Assembly (NCBI RefSeq): GCF_900101745.1
Contig: NZ_FNAD01000015.1
Span: forward strand, 95,942-159,941
Length of the DNA: 64,000 nt
Direction: 5' to 3'
From: Glycomyces harbinensis
GTDB taxonomy: Bacteria > Actinomycetota > Actinomycetes > Mycobacteriales > Micromonosporaceae
Position 1 is the first letter of the stretch. Every line of letters begins with the position of its first letter. This document shows positions 42,498 to 51,280 of the stretch, one piece after another. The notes below the pieces were generated by a model. The model was not told the origin of the DNA and searched no databases. It was given only the letters and a program-made list of their open reading frames with translations. The translations under genes were made by a program, and so were the position numbers.

Positions 42498-42955
42498 GCG
42501 ACCGCATCGAAGTCGCCTCCCCGCAGGCGCTCGCCGACGCGCTCGGCGGCAGGGCGGTCGGCGAGTGGTTCATTGTGGACCAGGCCCGCATCGACGCGTT
42601 CGCGGACGCGACCGAGGACCACCAGTGGATCCACGTCGACCCCGAGCGGGCCGCCGGCGGGCCCTTCGGCGGGCCGATCGCGCACGGATACCTGACGCTC
42701 TCGCTGCTCCCCCGCCTCACCAAGGGGCTCTTCGACATCGGCGGGCTCGCCATGTCGGTGAACTACGGCCTGGACCGGCTCAGGTTCCTCCAGCCGGTGG
42801 CCGCTGGGTCGCGGGTGCGGGCCGTGGTCGAGCTGGTCTCGGCCGAGGCCGTGAACCTGGGGGTGCGGGCCGGGTACGCCGTCACCGTCGAGATCGAGGG
42901 CGCCGACAAGCCCGCGCTCGCGGCGCAGACGATCACGCTGTACGTGCCGGAATAG
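42494..42955 (+). CDS. MaoC-family (R)-enoyl-CoA hydratase
   Basis: A 153-aa single hot-dog domain with the hydratase motif FADATEDHQWIHVDPERA...GPFGGPIAHGYLTLSLLP, containing the catalytic Asp and His of the MaoC/PhaJ type. Overlaps the SDR gene by ATGA. Converts a trans-2-enoyl-CoA to the 3-hydroxyacyl-CoA used by the upstream SDR. A convergent terminator follows. Confidence 0.9.
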   Translation: MSDRIEVASPQALADALGGRAVGEWFIVDQARIDAFADATEDHQWIHVDPERAAGGPFGGPIAHGYLTLSLLPRLTKGLFDIGGLAMSVNYGLDRLRFLQPVAAGSRVRAVVELVSAEAVNLGVRAGYAVTVEIEGADKPALAAQTITLYVPE

Positions 42956-43040
42956 CACCGCCGGTCACCCGCCGCATGCCCTGATCGGCCGGGCCGCGGT
43001 CACCTGCCGCCTGCCCGGAGGGGAAGAGGGAGAACGTAAG

Positions 43041-43071
43041 AGCGGCGCGGCCCTCGTGAGGCCGCGCCGCT
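43041..43071. terminator. Bidirectional hairpin between MaoC and thiolase genes
   Basis: AGCGGCGCGGCC and GGCCGCGCCGCT form a 12-bp stem with a 7-nt loop, followed by TTC, between the converging genes. Confidence 0.85.
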
Positions 43072-43082
43072 TTCAGTGTGAC

Positions 43083-44306
43083 TCAAAGTCGTTCGAGCAC
43101 CATGGCCATGCCCTGGCCGCCGCCCACGCACATGGTCTCCAGGCCGTAGCGTCCGCCGCGGTCCCCCAACGCGTTCAGGAGCGTGGAGGTGATCCGCGCG
43201 CCGGTCATCCCGAACGGGTGCCCGACCGCGATCGCCCCGCCGTTGACGTTGAGCCGGTCGGGGTCGATGCCCAGCTCCCGCGCCGAGGGGATCACCTGGG
43301 CGGCGAAGGCCTCGTTGATCTCCACGAGGTCGATGTCGTCGATGCTCAAGCCCGCCAGCGCCAGTGCGCGCCGGGAGGCCTCGACGGGACCGAGTCCCAT
43401 GATTTCCGGGGACAGGCCGCTGACGCCGGTGGAGACGATGCGGGCGATCGGCTCGATGCCGAGTTCCCCGACCATCCGCTCGGAGACGACGACCACGGCG
43501 GCGGCGCCGTCGTTGAGCGGGCACGCGTTCCCGGCGGTGACGGTGCCGCCGGGGCGGAACACCGGGTCGAGGCCCGCGAGCTTCTCGACGGTGGTGCCGG
43601 CGCGGGGCCCGTCGTCGGCGCTGACGACGGTGCCGTCCGCGAGGGCGACCGGGGTGATGTCGCGGGCCCAGAACCCTGCGGCGATGGCCGCTTCGGCGCG
43701 CTGCTGGCTGCGGGCGGCGAAGGCGTCCTGCTCCTCGCGGGTGACGCCGTAGAGGGCGGCGACGTTCTCGGCGGTCTGGCCCATGGCGATGTAGGGGTCC
43801 GGCAGGAGACCCTTCTCGCGCGGGTCGGTCCACTCGGGATCGCCGCCGCCCGCCCGCCTCGCCGTCCGGCTCAAGGCCTCGGCGAAGGCGGGGTTCTCCA
43901 GTTCGGCCCCGGGGATGGCGTCGCTGGAGCCGATGTCCATGCCGCTGACCGATTCGACGCCGGCGGAGACGAACACGTCGCCTTCGCCGGCCTTGACGGC
44001 GTGGAAGGCCATCCGAGTGGTCTGGAGGCTGGACGAGCAGTAGCGGGTGACGGTGGCGCCGGGCACGGTGTCCCAGCCGAGCAGGACGGCGACGATGCGG
44101 GCCATGTTCATGCCCTGTCTGCCGCCGGGCAGCCCGCACCCGAGCAGGAGGTCGTCCACCATGGACGGATCCAGTCCCGGCACCTTCGCGACGGCCGCGC
44201 GGACCATCTGCGCGGCGAGGTCGTCGGCGCGGGCGTCTTTGAGCGATCCCTTGTGGGCGCGGCCGATGGGCGAGCGCGCGGTCGCGGCGATGTAGGCCTC
44301 GGTCAT
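43083..44306 (-). CDS. Acetyl-CoA C-acyltransferase (thiolase)
   Basis: A 407-aa thiolase. Nucleophile C90 in VTRYCSSSLQTTRMA, His near 363 in AIAVGHPFGMTGAR and Cys near 393 in ETMCVGGGQGMAMV: a complete catalytic set. It cleaves 3-ketoacyl-CoA as the last beta-oxidation step. Expressed downstream of the acyl-CoA dehydrogenase at 44385; a weak match to the TetR palindrome lies in the 78-nt gap, but the operon's good site is at 45618. Confidence 0.93.
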   Translation of the reverse strand: MTEAYIAATARSPIGRAHKGSLKDARADDLAAQMVRAAVAKVPGLDPSMVDDLLLGCGLPGGRQGMNMARIVAVLLGWDTVPGATVTRYCSSSLQTTRMAFHAVKAGEGDVFVSAGVESVSGMDIGSSDAIPGAELENPAFAEALSRTARRAGGGDPEWTDPREKGLLPDPYIAMGQTAENVAALYGVTREEQDAFAARSQQRAEAAIAAGFWARDITPVALADGTVVSADDGPRAGTTVEKLAGLDPVFRPGGTVTAGNACPLNDGAAAVVVVSERMVGELGIEPIARIVSTGVSGLSPEIMGLGPVEASRRALALAGLSIDDIDLVEINEAFAAQVIPSARELGIDPDRLNVNGGAIAVGHPFGMTGARITSTLLNALGDRGGRYGLETMCVGGGQGMAMVLERL

Positions 44307-44384
44307 GGCGTTTCCTTACCGTGTAGTCGGGTTGTGGGCCTCGGTCGGGCGTTCGGCGTGGATGCCGGCGTGCGGGCCGTGCGG

Positions 44385-45590
44385 TCAGACGAATGCCTGG
44401 ATGCCGGTGATCGCCCGGCCGACGATCAGGGTGTTCATGTCGTAGGTGCCCTCGTAGGAGTAGACGGCCTCGGCGTCGGCGAAGAAGCGGGCGACGCCGT
44501 GGTCGAGCTGGATGCCGTTGCCGCCGAGGACGTCGCGGCAGCGGGCGACGACGTCCCTCATGCGGGCGCTGCAGAAGGCCTTGGCCATGGCGGCGTGCTC
44601 GTCGCGGCGGGTGCCGGCGTCCTCCATCTGGGAGACGCGGACGCAGACGGCGAGTCCGGCGGTGACGTCGGCGAGCGATTCGGCGAGCTTCTGCTGCACG
44701 AGCTGGAAGGAGGCGATGGGGCGGCCGAACTGCTCGCGCTCCTTGGCGTAGCGGACGGCGGCCTCGTACGCGCCGACGGCGATGCCCATGGCCTCCCAGG
44801 CGACGCCGATCCTGGTGGGGCCGAGGACGCCCGCGAGGTCGCGGAAGGAGTCGATCTTCTGGAGGCGGTCGGTCTCGGGTACTTCGACGCCGGCGAGCGT
44901 GATGTCGGCGTTCTGGACGCCGCGCAGGGACTGCTTGCGCTCGATCTTCTCGGCCTTGAAGCCGGGGGCGTCCTTGCGGACGATGAAGCCCTTGACCTGG
45001 TTGTCGTCGATGTCCTTGGCCCAGATGACGGTGATGTCGGCGAAGGTGGCGTTGCCGATCCAGCGCTTGGCGCCGTCGAGGGTCCAGGTGTCGCCGCGGC
45101 GGACGGCGGTGGTGCGCAGGCCGCGGGCGGTGTCGGAGCCGGCGAGGGGCTCGGTGAGGCCGAAGGCACCGATGATCTCGCCGCGGCCCATGCGCGGGAG
45201 CCATTCGGCCCGCTGGGCGTCGGAGCCGCCGACGCCGATGGCGCCCATGGCGAGGCCCGAGGTGACGCCGACGAACGTGGCGAAGGAGGCGTCGACGCGG
45301 GCGATCTCGACGGCGGCCCAGCCGCGGAAGAGCGTGCTGTTGGGGAAGCGGCGCGACTCGGGCCACATGGTGCCGATGACGCCGGTCGCGGCGATGCCGG
45401 GGATGAGGTGGTGGGGGAACTCGGCGCGGTCCCAGTAGTCGTCGGCGATGGGGCGGACTTCGCGTTCCATGAACGTGCGCAGGCGGAGCGCGGCCTCGCG
45501 CTCGACGGGTGTGAGCAGGTCCTGGAACGAGAAGAAGTCGGCGTCGAGCACCGGAGCCTCGGTCCCCGCCTTCCCATTCGCTGTCGTCAT
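44385..45590 (-). CDS. Acyl-CoA dehydrogenase, glutaryl-CoA dehydrogenase-like
   Basis: A 401-aa FAD flavoprotein: FGLTEPLAGSDTARG and the FAD/substrate-binding WIGNATFADI, REQFGRPIASFQLVQQKLA, VLGGNGI, and the catalytic Glu380 in YEGTYDMNTLIVGRAITGIQAF, which matches glutaryl-CoA dehydrogenase and plant ACX4. It makes the 2-enoyl-CoA for the hydratase. Divergent from the thioesterase gene with a TetR palindrome in between. Confidence 0.92.
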   Translation of the reverse strand: MTTANGKAGTEAPVLDADFFSFQDLLTPVEREAALRLRTFMEREVRPIADDYWDRAEFPHHLIPGIAATGVIGTMWPESRRFPNSTLFRGWAAVEIARVDASFATFVGVTSGLAMGAIGVGGSDAQRAEWLPRMGRGEIIGAFGLTEPLAGSDTARGLRTTAVRRGDTWTLDGAKRWIGNATFADITVIWAKDIDDNQVKGFIVRKDAPGFKAEKIERKQSLRGVQNADITLAGVEVPETDRLQKIDSFRDLAGVLGPTRIGVAWEAMGIAVGAYEAAVRYAKEREQFGRPIASFQLVQQKLAESLADVTAGLAVCVRVSQMEDAGTRRDEHAAMAKAFCSARMRDVVARCRDVLGGNGIQLDHGVARFFADAEAVYSYEGTYDMNTLIVGRAITGIQAFV

Positions 45591-45617
45591 CGGTACTCCT
45601 CTCGTCGCGATCCGGCC

Positions 45618-45635
45618 GGACCGACCAGTCGGTAT
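45618..45635. promoter_or_regulatory. TetR-type palindrome, site 2
   Basis: GGACCGACCAGTCGGTAT contains the perfect dyad ACCGAC-CA-GTCGGT, a close relative of sites 1, 3 and 4. It lies in the 85-bp region between the divergent acyl-CoA dehydrogenase and thioesterase genes, 28 and 41 nt from their starts, so it can control both. Confidence 0.65.
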
Positions 45636-45675
45636 GTGGTTAGTATGCTTGGACCTTCTCCCGTTAGGAGCGCCC

Positions 45676-46104
45676 GTGACCTACCGCCATCCGTTCCCGC
45701 TGCGCTGGAACGACAACGACCAGTACGGCCACATGAACAACGCCGTGTACTACGAGGCCATGGACTCTGCGGTGAACACCTGGATGATGCGCCGCGCGGC
45801 CCTGGAGCCGGGAGGCGGGGTCATCGGCCTGGCCCGGGCCTCCTCGTGCGAGTTCCTGGCCTCGGCCTCGTTCCCCGAGACCGTGGAGGTCGACGTCGCC
45901 GTGGCCCGCCTGGGTCGCACGTCGATCACGTGGGACCTGGCGATCCTGCGCGAGGGCGCGCCCGATCGGGGCGAGCCGCTGGCGCTGGGCCGGTTCACGC
46001 ACGTGTTCGTGGACAGGGAGCACCGGCGCCCGGTGCCGGTGCCCGCGCCGATCCGCGCGGCCGTCGAGGCCGAGCTGCGGATCGGCGAGGACGTCACGAT
46101 CTAG
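45676..46104 (+). CDS. Acyl-CoA thioesterase (4-hydroxybenzoyl-CoA thioesterase-like)
   Basis: The GTG at 45676 after TTAGGAG gives 142 aa. A single hot-dog fold with PLRWNDNDQYGHMNNAVYYEAMDSAV, the FcbC/YbgC pattern with catalytic Asp. Hydrolyses an acyl- or aroyl-CoA and could relieve CoA trapping during catabolism. The stop codon overlaps the stop of the convergent ligase gene through the palindrome CTAG. Confidence 0.88.
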   Translation: MTYRHPFPLRWNDNDQYGHMNNAVYYEAMDSAVNTWMMRRAALEPGGGVIGLARASSCEFLASASFPETVEVDVAVARLGRTSITWDLAILREGAPDRGEPLALGRFTHVFVDREHRRPVPVPAPIRAAVEAELRIGEDVTI

Positions 46105-47687
46105 CTCCCGTACGTCTGCTGGAGTTCGCGTTTGAGGACCTTCCCGCTCGCTCCGAGCGGGAGGGCCTCGACCACGTGGACCACGCGCGGGTACTTGTAG
46201 GCGGCGACCTTCTCCTTCATGTACGCCACGACCTCGGCGGCGTCCACGGCCTGACCCTCGGCGGCGACGACCGCGGCGTGCACCTCCTGGCCGTGCGTCT
46301 CGTGCGGCACGCCGAACACCGCGCCCATCGACACGGCGGGGTGGCGCGCGAGCACGGCCTCCACTTCGGTCGGATACACGTTGTAGCCGTTGCGGATGAT
46401 CATGTCCTTCTTGCGGTCCACGATGGTGGTGACCAGGTCGGCGTCGACGGTGCCGAGGTCGCCGGTGCGGAACCAGCCGCCGATGACGGTCCGGGCGGTC
46501 GCGTCGGAGCGCCCCAGGTAGCCCTTCATGATGTTGTGGCCGCGCACGACGATCTCGCCGAGCGCGCCCGGCTCGGTGAGGAACTCGATCCGGTCCTCCA
46601 CGTCGGGGTCGGCGACGGCCACGTCCACGCCCCAGTACGGGGTGCCGACGGTCCCGGGCCGGATCGGCTCGCCGATGTTGTTGAAGGTGGCGACCGGCGA
46701 GGTCTCGGTGAGCCCGTAGCCTTCGTGCACTTCGGCCCCGAAGGTCGCCTCGAAGGCCTCGAGGAGCGCGGCCGGGAGCGCGGCGCCGCCGGAGACGGCG
46801 TACCGCAGCGACGGCAGCTCGGGGGCGCGCTTGGCGGCCTCGATGATCTGCGCGAAGTTCGTGGGCACGGCCGTGAACAGGGTCCCGCCGTGCTTCACCA
46901 GCAGCGCCAGCGCCTCGTCGGGGTCAAACTTCGGCAGCAGGATGATCGAGGCCCCGCGACGGAACGCGATGTTGAGCACGGCCATCTGCCCGAAGGAGTG
47001 GAAGAACGGCAGGCCGCCGTAGAGCACGTCGTCGGGCCGCACGTCGAAGGCGTCGATGAGGGCGCAGTGGATCTGCTCGACCATCGCCAGGTGCGAGCCG
47101 ACGGCGCCCTTGGGCGTGCCGGTGGTCCCGGAGGTGTAGAGCACGGTGGCGGCGGCGAGCGGGTTCATCGGCGCGTACCGCTCGATGGGTTCCGCTTGGG
47201 CCGCTTCGGCTTCGAGCCGGGCGACGGGTGCGCCGCCGATCTCCAGGCCTTCGGGGGCGAGGACGGTGACTAGCGGGACGCCGGCGCGTGCGGCGGCCGG
47301 TGCGGCCTCGGCGAGGAGCGGTGCGGCGGCGACCAGGACGTCGGCGCCGGAGTCCTGGAGGACGAACTGGATCTCGTCGGCCTTGAACAGCAGGTGGACC
47401 GGGACGACGACCGCGCCGAGGGCGAGGGCCGCGTAGTAGACGCGCGGGAAGTCGGGCACGTTCGGCACGATCATCGCCACGCGCGAGCCGTGGCCGATGC
47501 CGCGGGCGGCGAGCGCTCCGGCGTAGGCGCGGGTCTGGTCCCACAGGTCGCCGTACTTGACGGTGTGGCCCATGAAGTGGAGGGCCGGGGCGTCGGGTCG
47601 GCGGCGGGCGGTCTCGGCGAGGATGGCCGCGATCGAGAGGGTCCCCTCGCCGGGGCCGTCGATGGCGGGGTCGCTCTGGTGCGTCAT
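46101..47687 (-). CDS. Acyl-CoA synthetase (AMP-forming, FadD-like)
   Basis: The ATG at 47687, preceded by AAGGAG, gives 528 aa. P-loop LYTSGTTGTPKGA, the A5-like motif GYGLTETSP, GWFRTGDLG and RKKDMIIRNGYNVYPTEVE, and the C-terminal catalytic lysine region ASGKVLKREL. Activates a fatty or aromatic acid to its CoA ester, the entry step of the pathway. The start overlaps the end of the upstream acyl-CoA dehydrogenase gene (ATGA). Last gene of the livG-led operon. Confidence 0.93.
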   Translation of the reverse strand: MTHQSDPAIDGPGEGTLSIAAILAETARRRPDAPALHFMGHTVKYGDLWDQTRAYAGALAARGIGHGSRVAMIVPNVPDFPRVYYAALALGAVVVPVHLLFKADEIQFVLQDSGADVLVAAAPLLAEAAPAAARAGVPLVTVLAPEGLEIGGAPVARLEAEAAQAEPIERYAPMNPLAAATVLYTSGTTGTPKGAVGSHLAMVEQIHCALIDAFDVRPDDVLYGGLPFFHSFGQMAVLNIAFRRGASIILLPKFDPDEALALLVKHGGTLFTAVPTNFAQIIEAAKRAPELPSLRYAVSGGAALPAALLEAFEATFGAEVHEGYGLTETSPVATFNNIGEPIRPGTVGTPYWGVDVAVADPDVEDRIEFLTEPGALGEIVVRGHNIMKGYLGRSDATARTVIGGWFRTGDLGTVDADLVTTIVDRKKDMIIRNGYNVYPTEVEAVLARHPAVSMGAVFGVPHETHGQEVHAAVVAAEGQAVDAAEVVAYMKEKVAAYKYPRVVHVVEALPLGASGKVLKRELQQTYGS

Positions 47688-48925
47688 TGCACTACTCCTT
47701 CGGATGCGGGTGTCGGTAGCCGCAGTTCGGCCTTGCCGAGTGCGGCCAGGTGGACTTCGTCGGGGCCGTCGGCCAGCCGCATGGCGCGGCTGGCGGCGAG
47801 CATCTCGGCGAGCGGGTGGTCGCCGCTGAGGCCGGCGGCTCCGAAGAGCTGCACGGCCCGGTCGAGGATGCGCTCGACCGCTCGGGGGACGGCGATCTTG
47901 ATCGCCTGGATCTCTCGGCGCGCTTCGCGGTTGCCGACGGTGTCCATGAGCCAGGCGGTCTTGAGCACCAGGAGGCGCAGGGCCTCGACCTCGACGCGGG
48001 CCTCGGCGGCCCAGGTGCGGACGACGCCTTGGCGGGCGAGCGGCCCGCCGAAGGCGACGCGCTCGTTCGCCCTGTCGCGGAACAGGTCGAGGGCGCGTTC
48101 GGCCATGCCGAGGGCCCTCATGCAGTGGTGGATGCGGCCGGGTCCCAAGCGCGCCTGGGCGATGGCGAAGCCCTCGCCTTCGGCGCCGAGGAGGTTCGCG
48201 GCCGGGACGCGGACGTCCTCGAACCGGATCTCGGCGTGGCCGCCGTGGTCGCGGTCGTCGTAGCCCAGGACGGTGAGCGGGCGCACGATGTGGACGCCGG
48301 GGGTGTCGCGCGGGACGATGACCATGGACTGCTGGCGGTGCCGGGCGCCGCTGGGGTCGGTCTTGCCCATGACGATGAGCAGCCGGCAGTCGGGGTTCAT
48401 CGCGCCGGTGGCGAACCACTTGCGTCCGTTGACGACGTACTCGCCGCCCTCGCGGTGGACGCGGGTCCCGATCTGGGAGGCGTCGGAGGAGGCCGTGCCG
48501 GGTTCGGTCATGCAGAAGGCGGAGCGGATCCGGGCGTCCAGGAGCGGTTCGAGCCAGGTCTCGCACTGCTCCGGGGTGCCGAAGTGGGCGAGGAGCTCCA
48601 TGTTGCCGGTGTCCGGTGCGGCGCAGTTCATCGCTGCCGGAGCGAGCCGGGGGCTGCGGCCGGTGAGCTCGGCGACGGGCGCGTAGCGGAGGTTGGACAG
48701 GCCGCCGCCGAGGCCGTGCGGGCCCGGCGGCAGGAACAGGTTCCACAGGCCCCGTTCGCGTGCGGCGGCCTGGAGCTCGCGCACCACGGGGCGCACGGTC
48801 CAGTCGCCGGGGGTGGCCTCGACCTGCGCGGCGAGCACGGGTTCGGCCGGGAGCACGTGCTTGTCGATGAAGTTCTGGGCCTCGTCGACGAAGGCCCGGG
48901 TCATCTCGTCGGGTCGGAAATCCAC
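47684..48925 (-). CDS. Acyl-CoA dehydrogenase, ACAD10/11-like
   Basis: The GTG at 48925 (GAGGAGGG upstream) gives 413 aa beginning VDFRPDEMTRAFVDEAQNFIDKHVLPAEP. FAD-binding FCMTEPGTASSDASQI and KWFATGAMNP; RVAFGGPLARQG; VQLFGAAGLSGDHPLAEMLAASRAMRLADGPDEVHLAALGK has the ACAD10/11-type ending (RxADGPDEVH). Overlaps the phosphotransferase gene by 25 nt. In mitochondria ACAD10/11 pair with a kinase domain for 4-hydroxy acids; here the two activities are adjacent genes, which suggests a hydroxy-acid substrate. Confidence 0.9.
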   Translation of the reverse strand: MDFRPDEMTRAFVDEAQNFIDKHVLPAEPVLAAQVEATPGDWTVRPVVRELQAAARERGLWNLFLPPGPHGLGGGLSNLRYAPVAELTGRSPRLAPAAMNCAAPDTGNMELLAHFGTPEQCETWLEPLLDARIRSAFCMTEPGTASSDASQIGTRVHREGGEYVVNGRKWFATGAMNPDCRLLIVMGKTDPSGARHRQQSMVIVPRDTPGVHIVRPLTVLGYDDRDHGGHAEIRFEDVRVPAANLLGAEGEGFAIAQARLGPGRIHHCMRALGMAERALDLFRDRANERVAFGGPLARQGVVRTWAAEARVEVEALRLLVLKTAWLMDTVGNREARREIQAIKIAVPRAVERILDRAVQLFGAAGLSGDHPLAEMLAASRAMRLADGPDEVHLAALGKAELRLPTPASEGVVQ

Positions 48926-49956
48926 AGGCCCTCCTCGGCCAGGGGCGCGACCAGCGCGCCGATGCGGTCGAAACCTTCGCCGACGGTCTGCCCGCCGACG
49001 TAGCGGTAGTGCACGCCCTCGAGGATCACGCCCAGCTTGAAGCAGGCGAAGGCGCGGTACCAGCCCAGGTCGGGGACCGCGATCCCCGCGCGGGCGGCGT
49101 AGGCGTCCACGACCTCCTCGAAGTCGGGGTAGCCCGCGCCGGGGACGATCGCCCCGGCCGCAGCCTCGCCGCCGGCGAGTTCCCTGATGTGCCAGTACAT
49201 GCCGAGCATCCCCAGGTCCACGAGGGGATCGCCGATGGTGGCCATCTCCCAGTCGAGGACCGCGGCGACGTGCGGGGCGTCGGCGGGGCCGGCGACGAGC
49301 ATGTTGTCGAGCCGGTAGTCGCCGTGGACGATCCCCGAGCGCGCCGGGCCGGCCGGGACGGCGGCGGCCAGGCGCTCCTGGAGCGCGTCGAGGGCGGGCT
49401 GCTCGCGCGAGCGTGAGGCCTCGTACTGGCGCCGCCACGTCCGCATCTGCCGCTCCAGGTACCCGTCGGGGCGGCCGAAGTCGCCCAGGCCGACCGACTC
49501 GGGGTCGACGGCGTGGAGGTCCGCGAGGATCTCCGCGACGCCGGTCCCGAGCCGGTGCAGGCCCTGGGGGGTCCAGGCGGCGTTGCGCGACGGGTCGTCA
49601 AGCACGGTGCCCTCGACGTGTTCCATGACGAAGAAGACCGTGCCCGTGACCTCGGCGGCCGCGGCGTCGTCCACGACATCCACTGTAGACGGCACGGGGA
49701 CGAGTCCGCGCAGGGCCGAGATCACCCGGTGCTCGCGGCGCATGTCGTGCGCCGTGGGCAGCGCGTGGCCCAGCGGGGGGCGGCGCACCACCAGCGGCGC
49801 CTTCGCGCCCTCCACCCGGTAGGTGAGGTTCGAGCGCCCGCCGTCGATCAGGGACGCGCGCAGCGGTCCCTCGCCGGCGAGCCCCGGGTGCTCCCGGGCC
49901 AGCCATCGGCCGAGTCCGGCCACGTCCAGTCCGGGAACGCCGTTCGCCTCGGTCAT
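48901..49956 (-). CDS. APH-type phosphotransferase (ACAD10/11 kinase-domain homologue)
   Basis: A 351-aa aminoglycoside-phosphotransferase/choline-kinase fold: GGRSNLTYRV (nucleotide loop), VVRRPP, VMEHVEGTVL, catalytic loop IVHGDYRLDNMLV and metal-binding VLDWEMATIGDPLVDLG. This is the family fused to acyl-CoA dehydrogenases in ACAD10/ACAD11, where it phosphorylates 4-hydroxyacyl-CoA so that phosphate can be eliminated. Directly upstream of, and overlapping, an ACAD10/11-like dehydrogenase. Not an antibiotic-resistance enzyme. Confidence 0.9.
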   Translation of the reverse strand: MTEANGVPGLDVAGLGRWLAREHPGLAGEGPLRASLIDGGRSNLTYRVEGAKAPLVVRRPPLGHALPTAHDMRREHRVISALRGLVPVPSTVDVVDDAAAAEVTGTVFFVMEHVEGTVLDDPSRNAAWTPQGLHRLGTGVAEILADLHAVDPESVGLGDFGRPDGYLERQMRTWRRQYEASRSREQPALDALQERLAAAVPAGPARSGIVHGDYRLDNMLVAGPADAPHVAAVLDWEMATIGDPLVDLGMLGMYWHIRELAGGEAAAGAIVPGAGYPDFEEVVDAYAARAGIAVPDLGWYRAFACFKLGVILEGVHYRYVGGQTVGEGFDRIGALVAPLAEEGLWISDPTR

Positions 49957-50011
49957 CGGTCTCCTTCTCTGTTGCGGGCCGAGGTCCGCCCGGAGGTTCC
50001 GGGCGGCCCCT

Positions 50012-51271
50012 CTAGCCCGGGATGCCTTCGTTCTCCAGCGGGACGGGGTCCGGCTCCACAGGAGACACGGCTCCGGCCGACACCTCGTAGGCGCTGTCCA
50101 CATAGTCCTGAAGGCCCTCGTTCACCACCGTGATGCCCACGCCCCGGTACGCGGCGTGGTCGTCGGCGCTGTACGACAGCGGCAGGATGCCGTTGCCCAC
50201 CAGGTCGCCCGACTCCACCGCGGCCACCAGGGACTCGCGGGTCGGATCCTCGCCCGCGGCGGCCAGCGCCTCCGCGAACAGGTACCCGACGCTCATCCCG
50301 AAGATCGTGTTCCCGGTGAACGGCGCGCCGTCGTTGTAGTCCGCGTTGATCTGCTCGAACAGCGAGACCCAGTCGCCGCCGGGACTGAACGGCAGGTAGT
50401 TGACGCTCACCATGCCTTGCAGCAGGACCGGGGCCAGCTCCTCGCCCAGGTAGCCGGCGAGGGTCGGGTAGTCCGCGCCCGAGGACGAGACGTACCACTT
50501 CGGGAACCACTCCATCTCCGCGGCCGTGCCGACCGCCATCGCGGTGAACCCGTTGATGGTGCCCAGCACGTTGATCTCGCACTCGGCCGCCATCATCGCG
50601 CCGATCTGCGCGGTCAGGTCCTCCGCGGAGGTCGTGTAGGACTGGACCTCGGTGATCGCGTTCGAGCCGATCACGGTCTCGACGCCCTCCACGATGCCCT
50701 CGCCGTAGTCGTCGTCCTGGCCGAGCACGCAGATCTTCGCGTCCGGGGCCTGCTCGACCGCGTACTGCGCCAGGGCCGCGCCCTCGGTGACGTAGTCGGC
50801 GTTGAACGCGAACGTGTTCTCGTAGACGCCCGGCTGGTTCCAGGTCAGCGACCCCGAGGAGACGAAGAGGTCCGGGACGCCCTGCTGGTCGAGGTAGTCC
50901 AGGACCGAGGAGTGGGTGGGCGTGCCGAGGCCGTTGACGACCGCGAAGACCTTCTCCTCGGTGACCAGCTCGCGCACGGCGGTCTGGGTCGCGGCGGGGT
51001 CGTAGCCGTCGTCCTTGACGACGTACTCGATGTCGCGGCCGTGGATGCCGCCGTTGTCGTTGACGTAGGCGAAGTAGGCCGCGGTGGCGGCCGAGATCGT
51101 CGAGTACCCGGCGGCGGCCGGGCCGGTCAGGGGCTGGTGGGTCCCGATGGTCACCGTGTCGTCGGTGACGCCGGGCACCGCCTCGTCGTCGCCGGGGGTG
51201 CTGCACGCGGTCAGCGCGAGCGCCGCCGCGGCCGATACGGCCGCCGCAGTCCTGATGGTTCTGGTTCGCAT
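50012..51271 (-). CDS. livK: Branched-chain-type ABC substrate-binding lipoprotein (LivK-like)
   Basis: A 419-aa exported lipoprotein: a Tat/Sec-like basic start and lipobox LTAC (Cys about 23). Mature periplasmic-binding fold type I with IGTHQPLTGPAAAGYSTI and the two-lobe pattern of Leu/Ile/Val or aromatic-acid binders. Located in the liv operon between livM and the phosphotransferase gene. The operon partners suggest it captures an acid that is then activated to CoA. Confidence 0.9.
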   Translation of the reverse strand: MRTRTIRTAAAVSAAAALALTACSTPGDDEAVPGVTDDTVTIGTHQPLTGPAAAGYSTISAATAAYFAYVNDNGGIHGRDIEYVVKDDGYDPAATQTAVRELVTEEKVFAVVNGLGTPTHSSVLDYLDQQGVPDLFVSSGSLTWNQPGVYENTFAFNADYVTEGAALAQYAVEQAPDAKICVLGQDDDYGEGIVEGVETVIGSNAITEVQSYTTSAEDLTAQIGAMMAAECEINVLGTINGFTAMAVGTAAEMEWFPKWYVSSSGADYPTLAGYLGEELAPVLLQGMVSVNYLPFSPGGDWVSLFEQINADYNDGAPFTGNTIFGMSVGYLFAEALAAAGEDPTRESLVAAVESGDLVGNGILPLSYSADDHAAYRGVGITVVNEGLQDYVDSAYEVSAGAVSPVEPDPVPLENEGIPG

Positions 51272-51280
51272 GTTGTCCGA

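Noticed and set aside
44307..44384. Possible fifth TetR site (TACCGTGTAGTCGGGT) before the thiolase gene
   Set aside because: Only about 10 of 14 core positions match and the dyad is broken; the operon already has a good site at 45618.
43056..47273. 1405-codon open frame on the plus strand
   Set aside because: It runs antisense through the thiolase, acyl-CoA dehydrogenase and ligase genes and across a terminator; its composition (Gly/Asp/Val/Ala repeats) is the usual mirror of high-GC genes.
48901..49956. Aminoglycoside-resistance enzyme
   Set aside because: The APH fold is present, but operon context and overlap with an ACAD10/11-like gene point to acyl-CoA metabolism.
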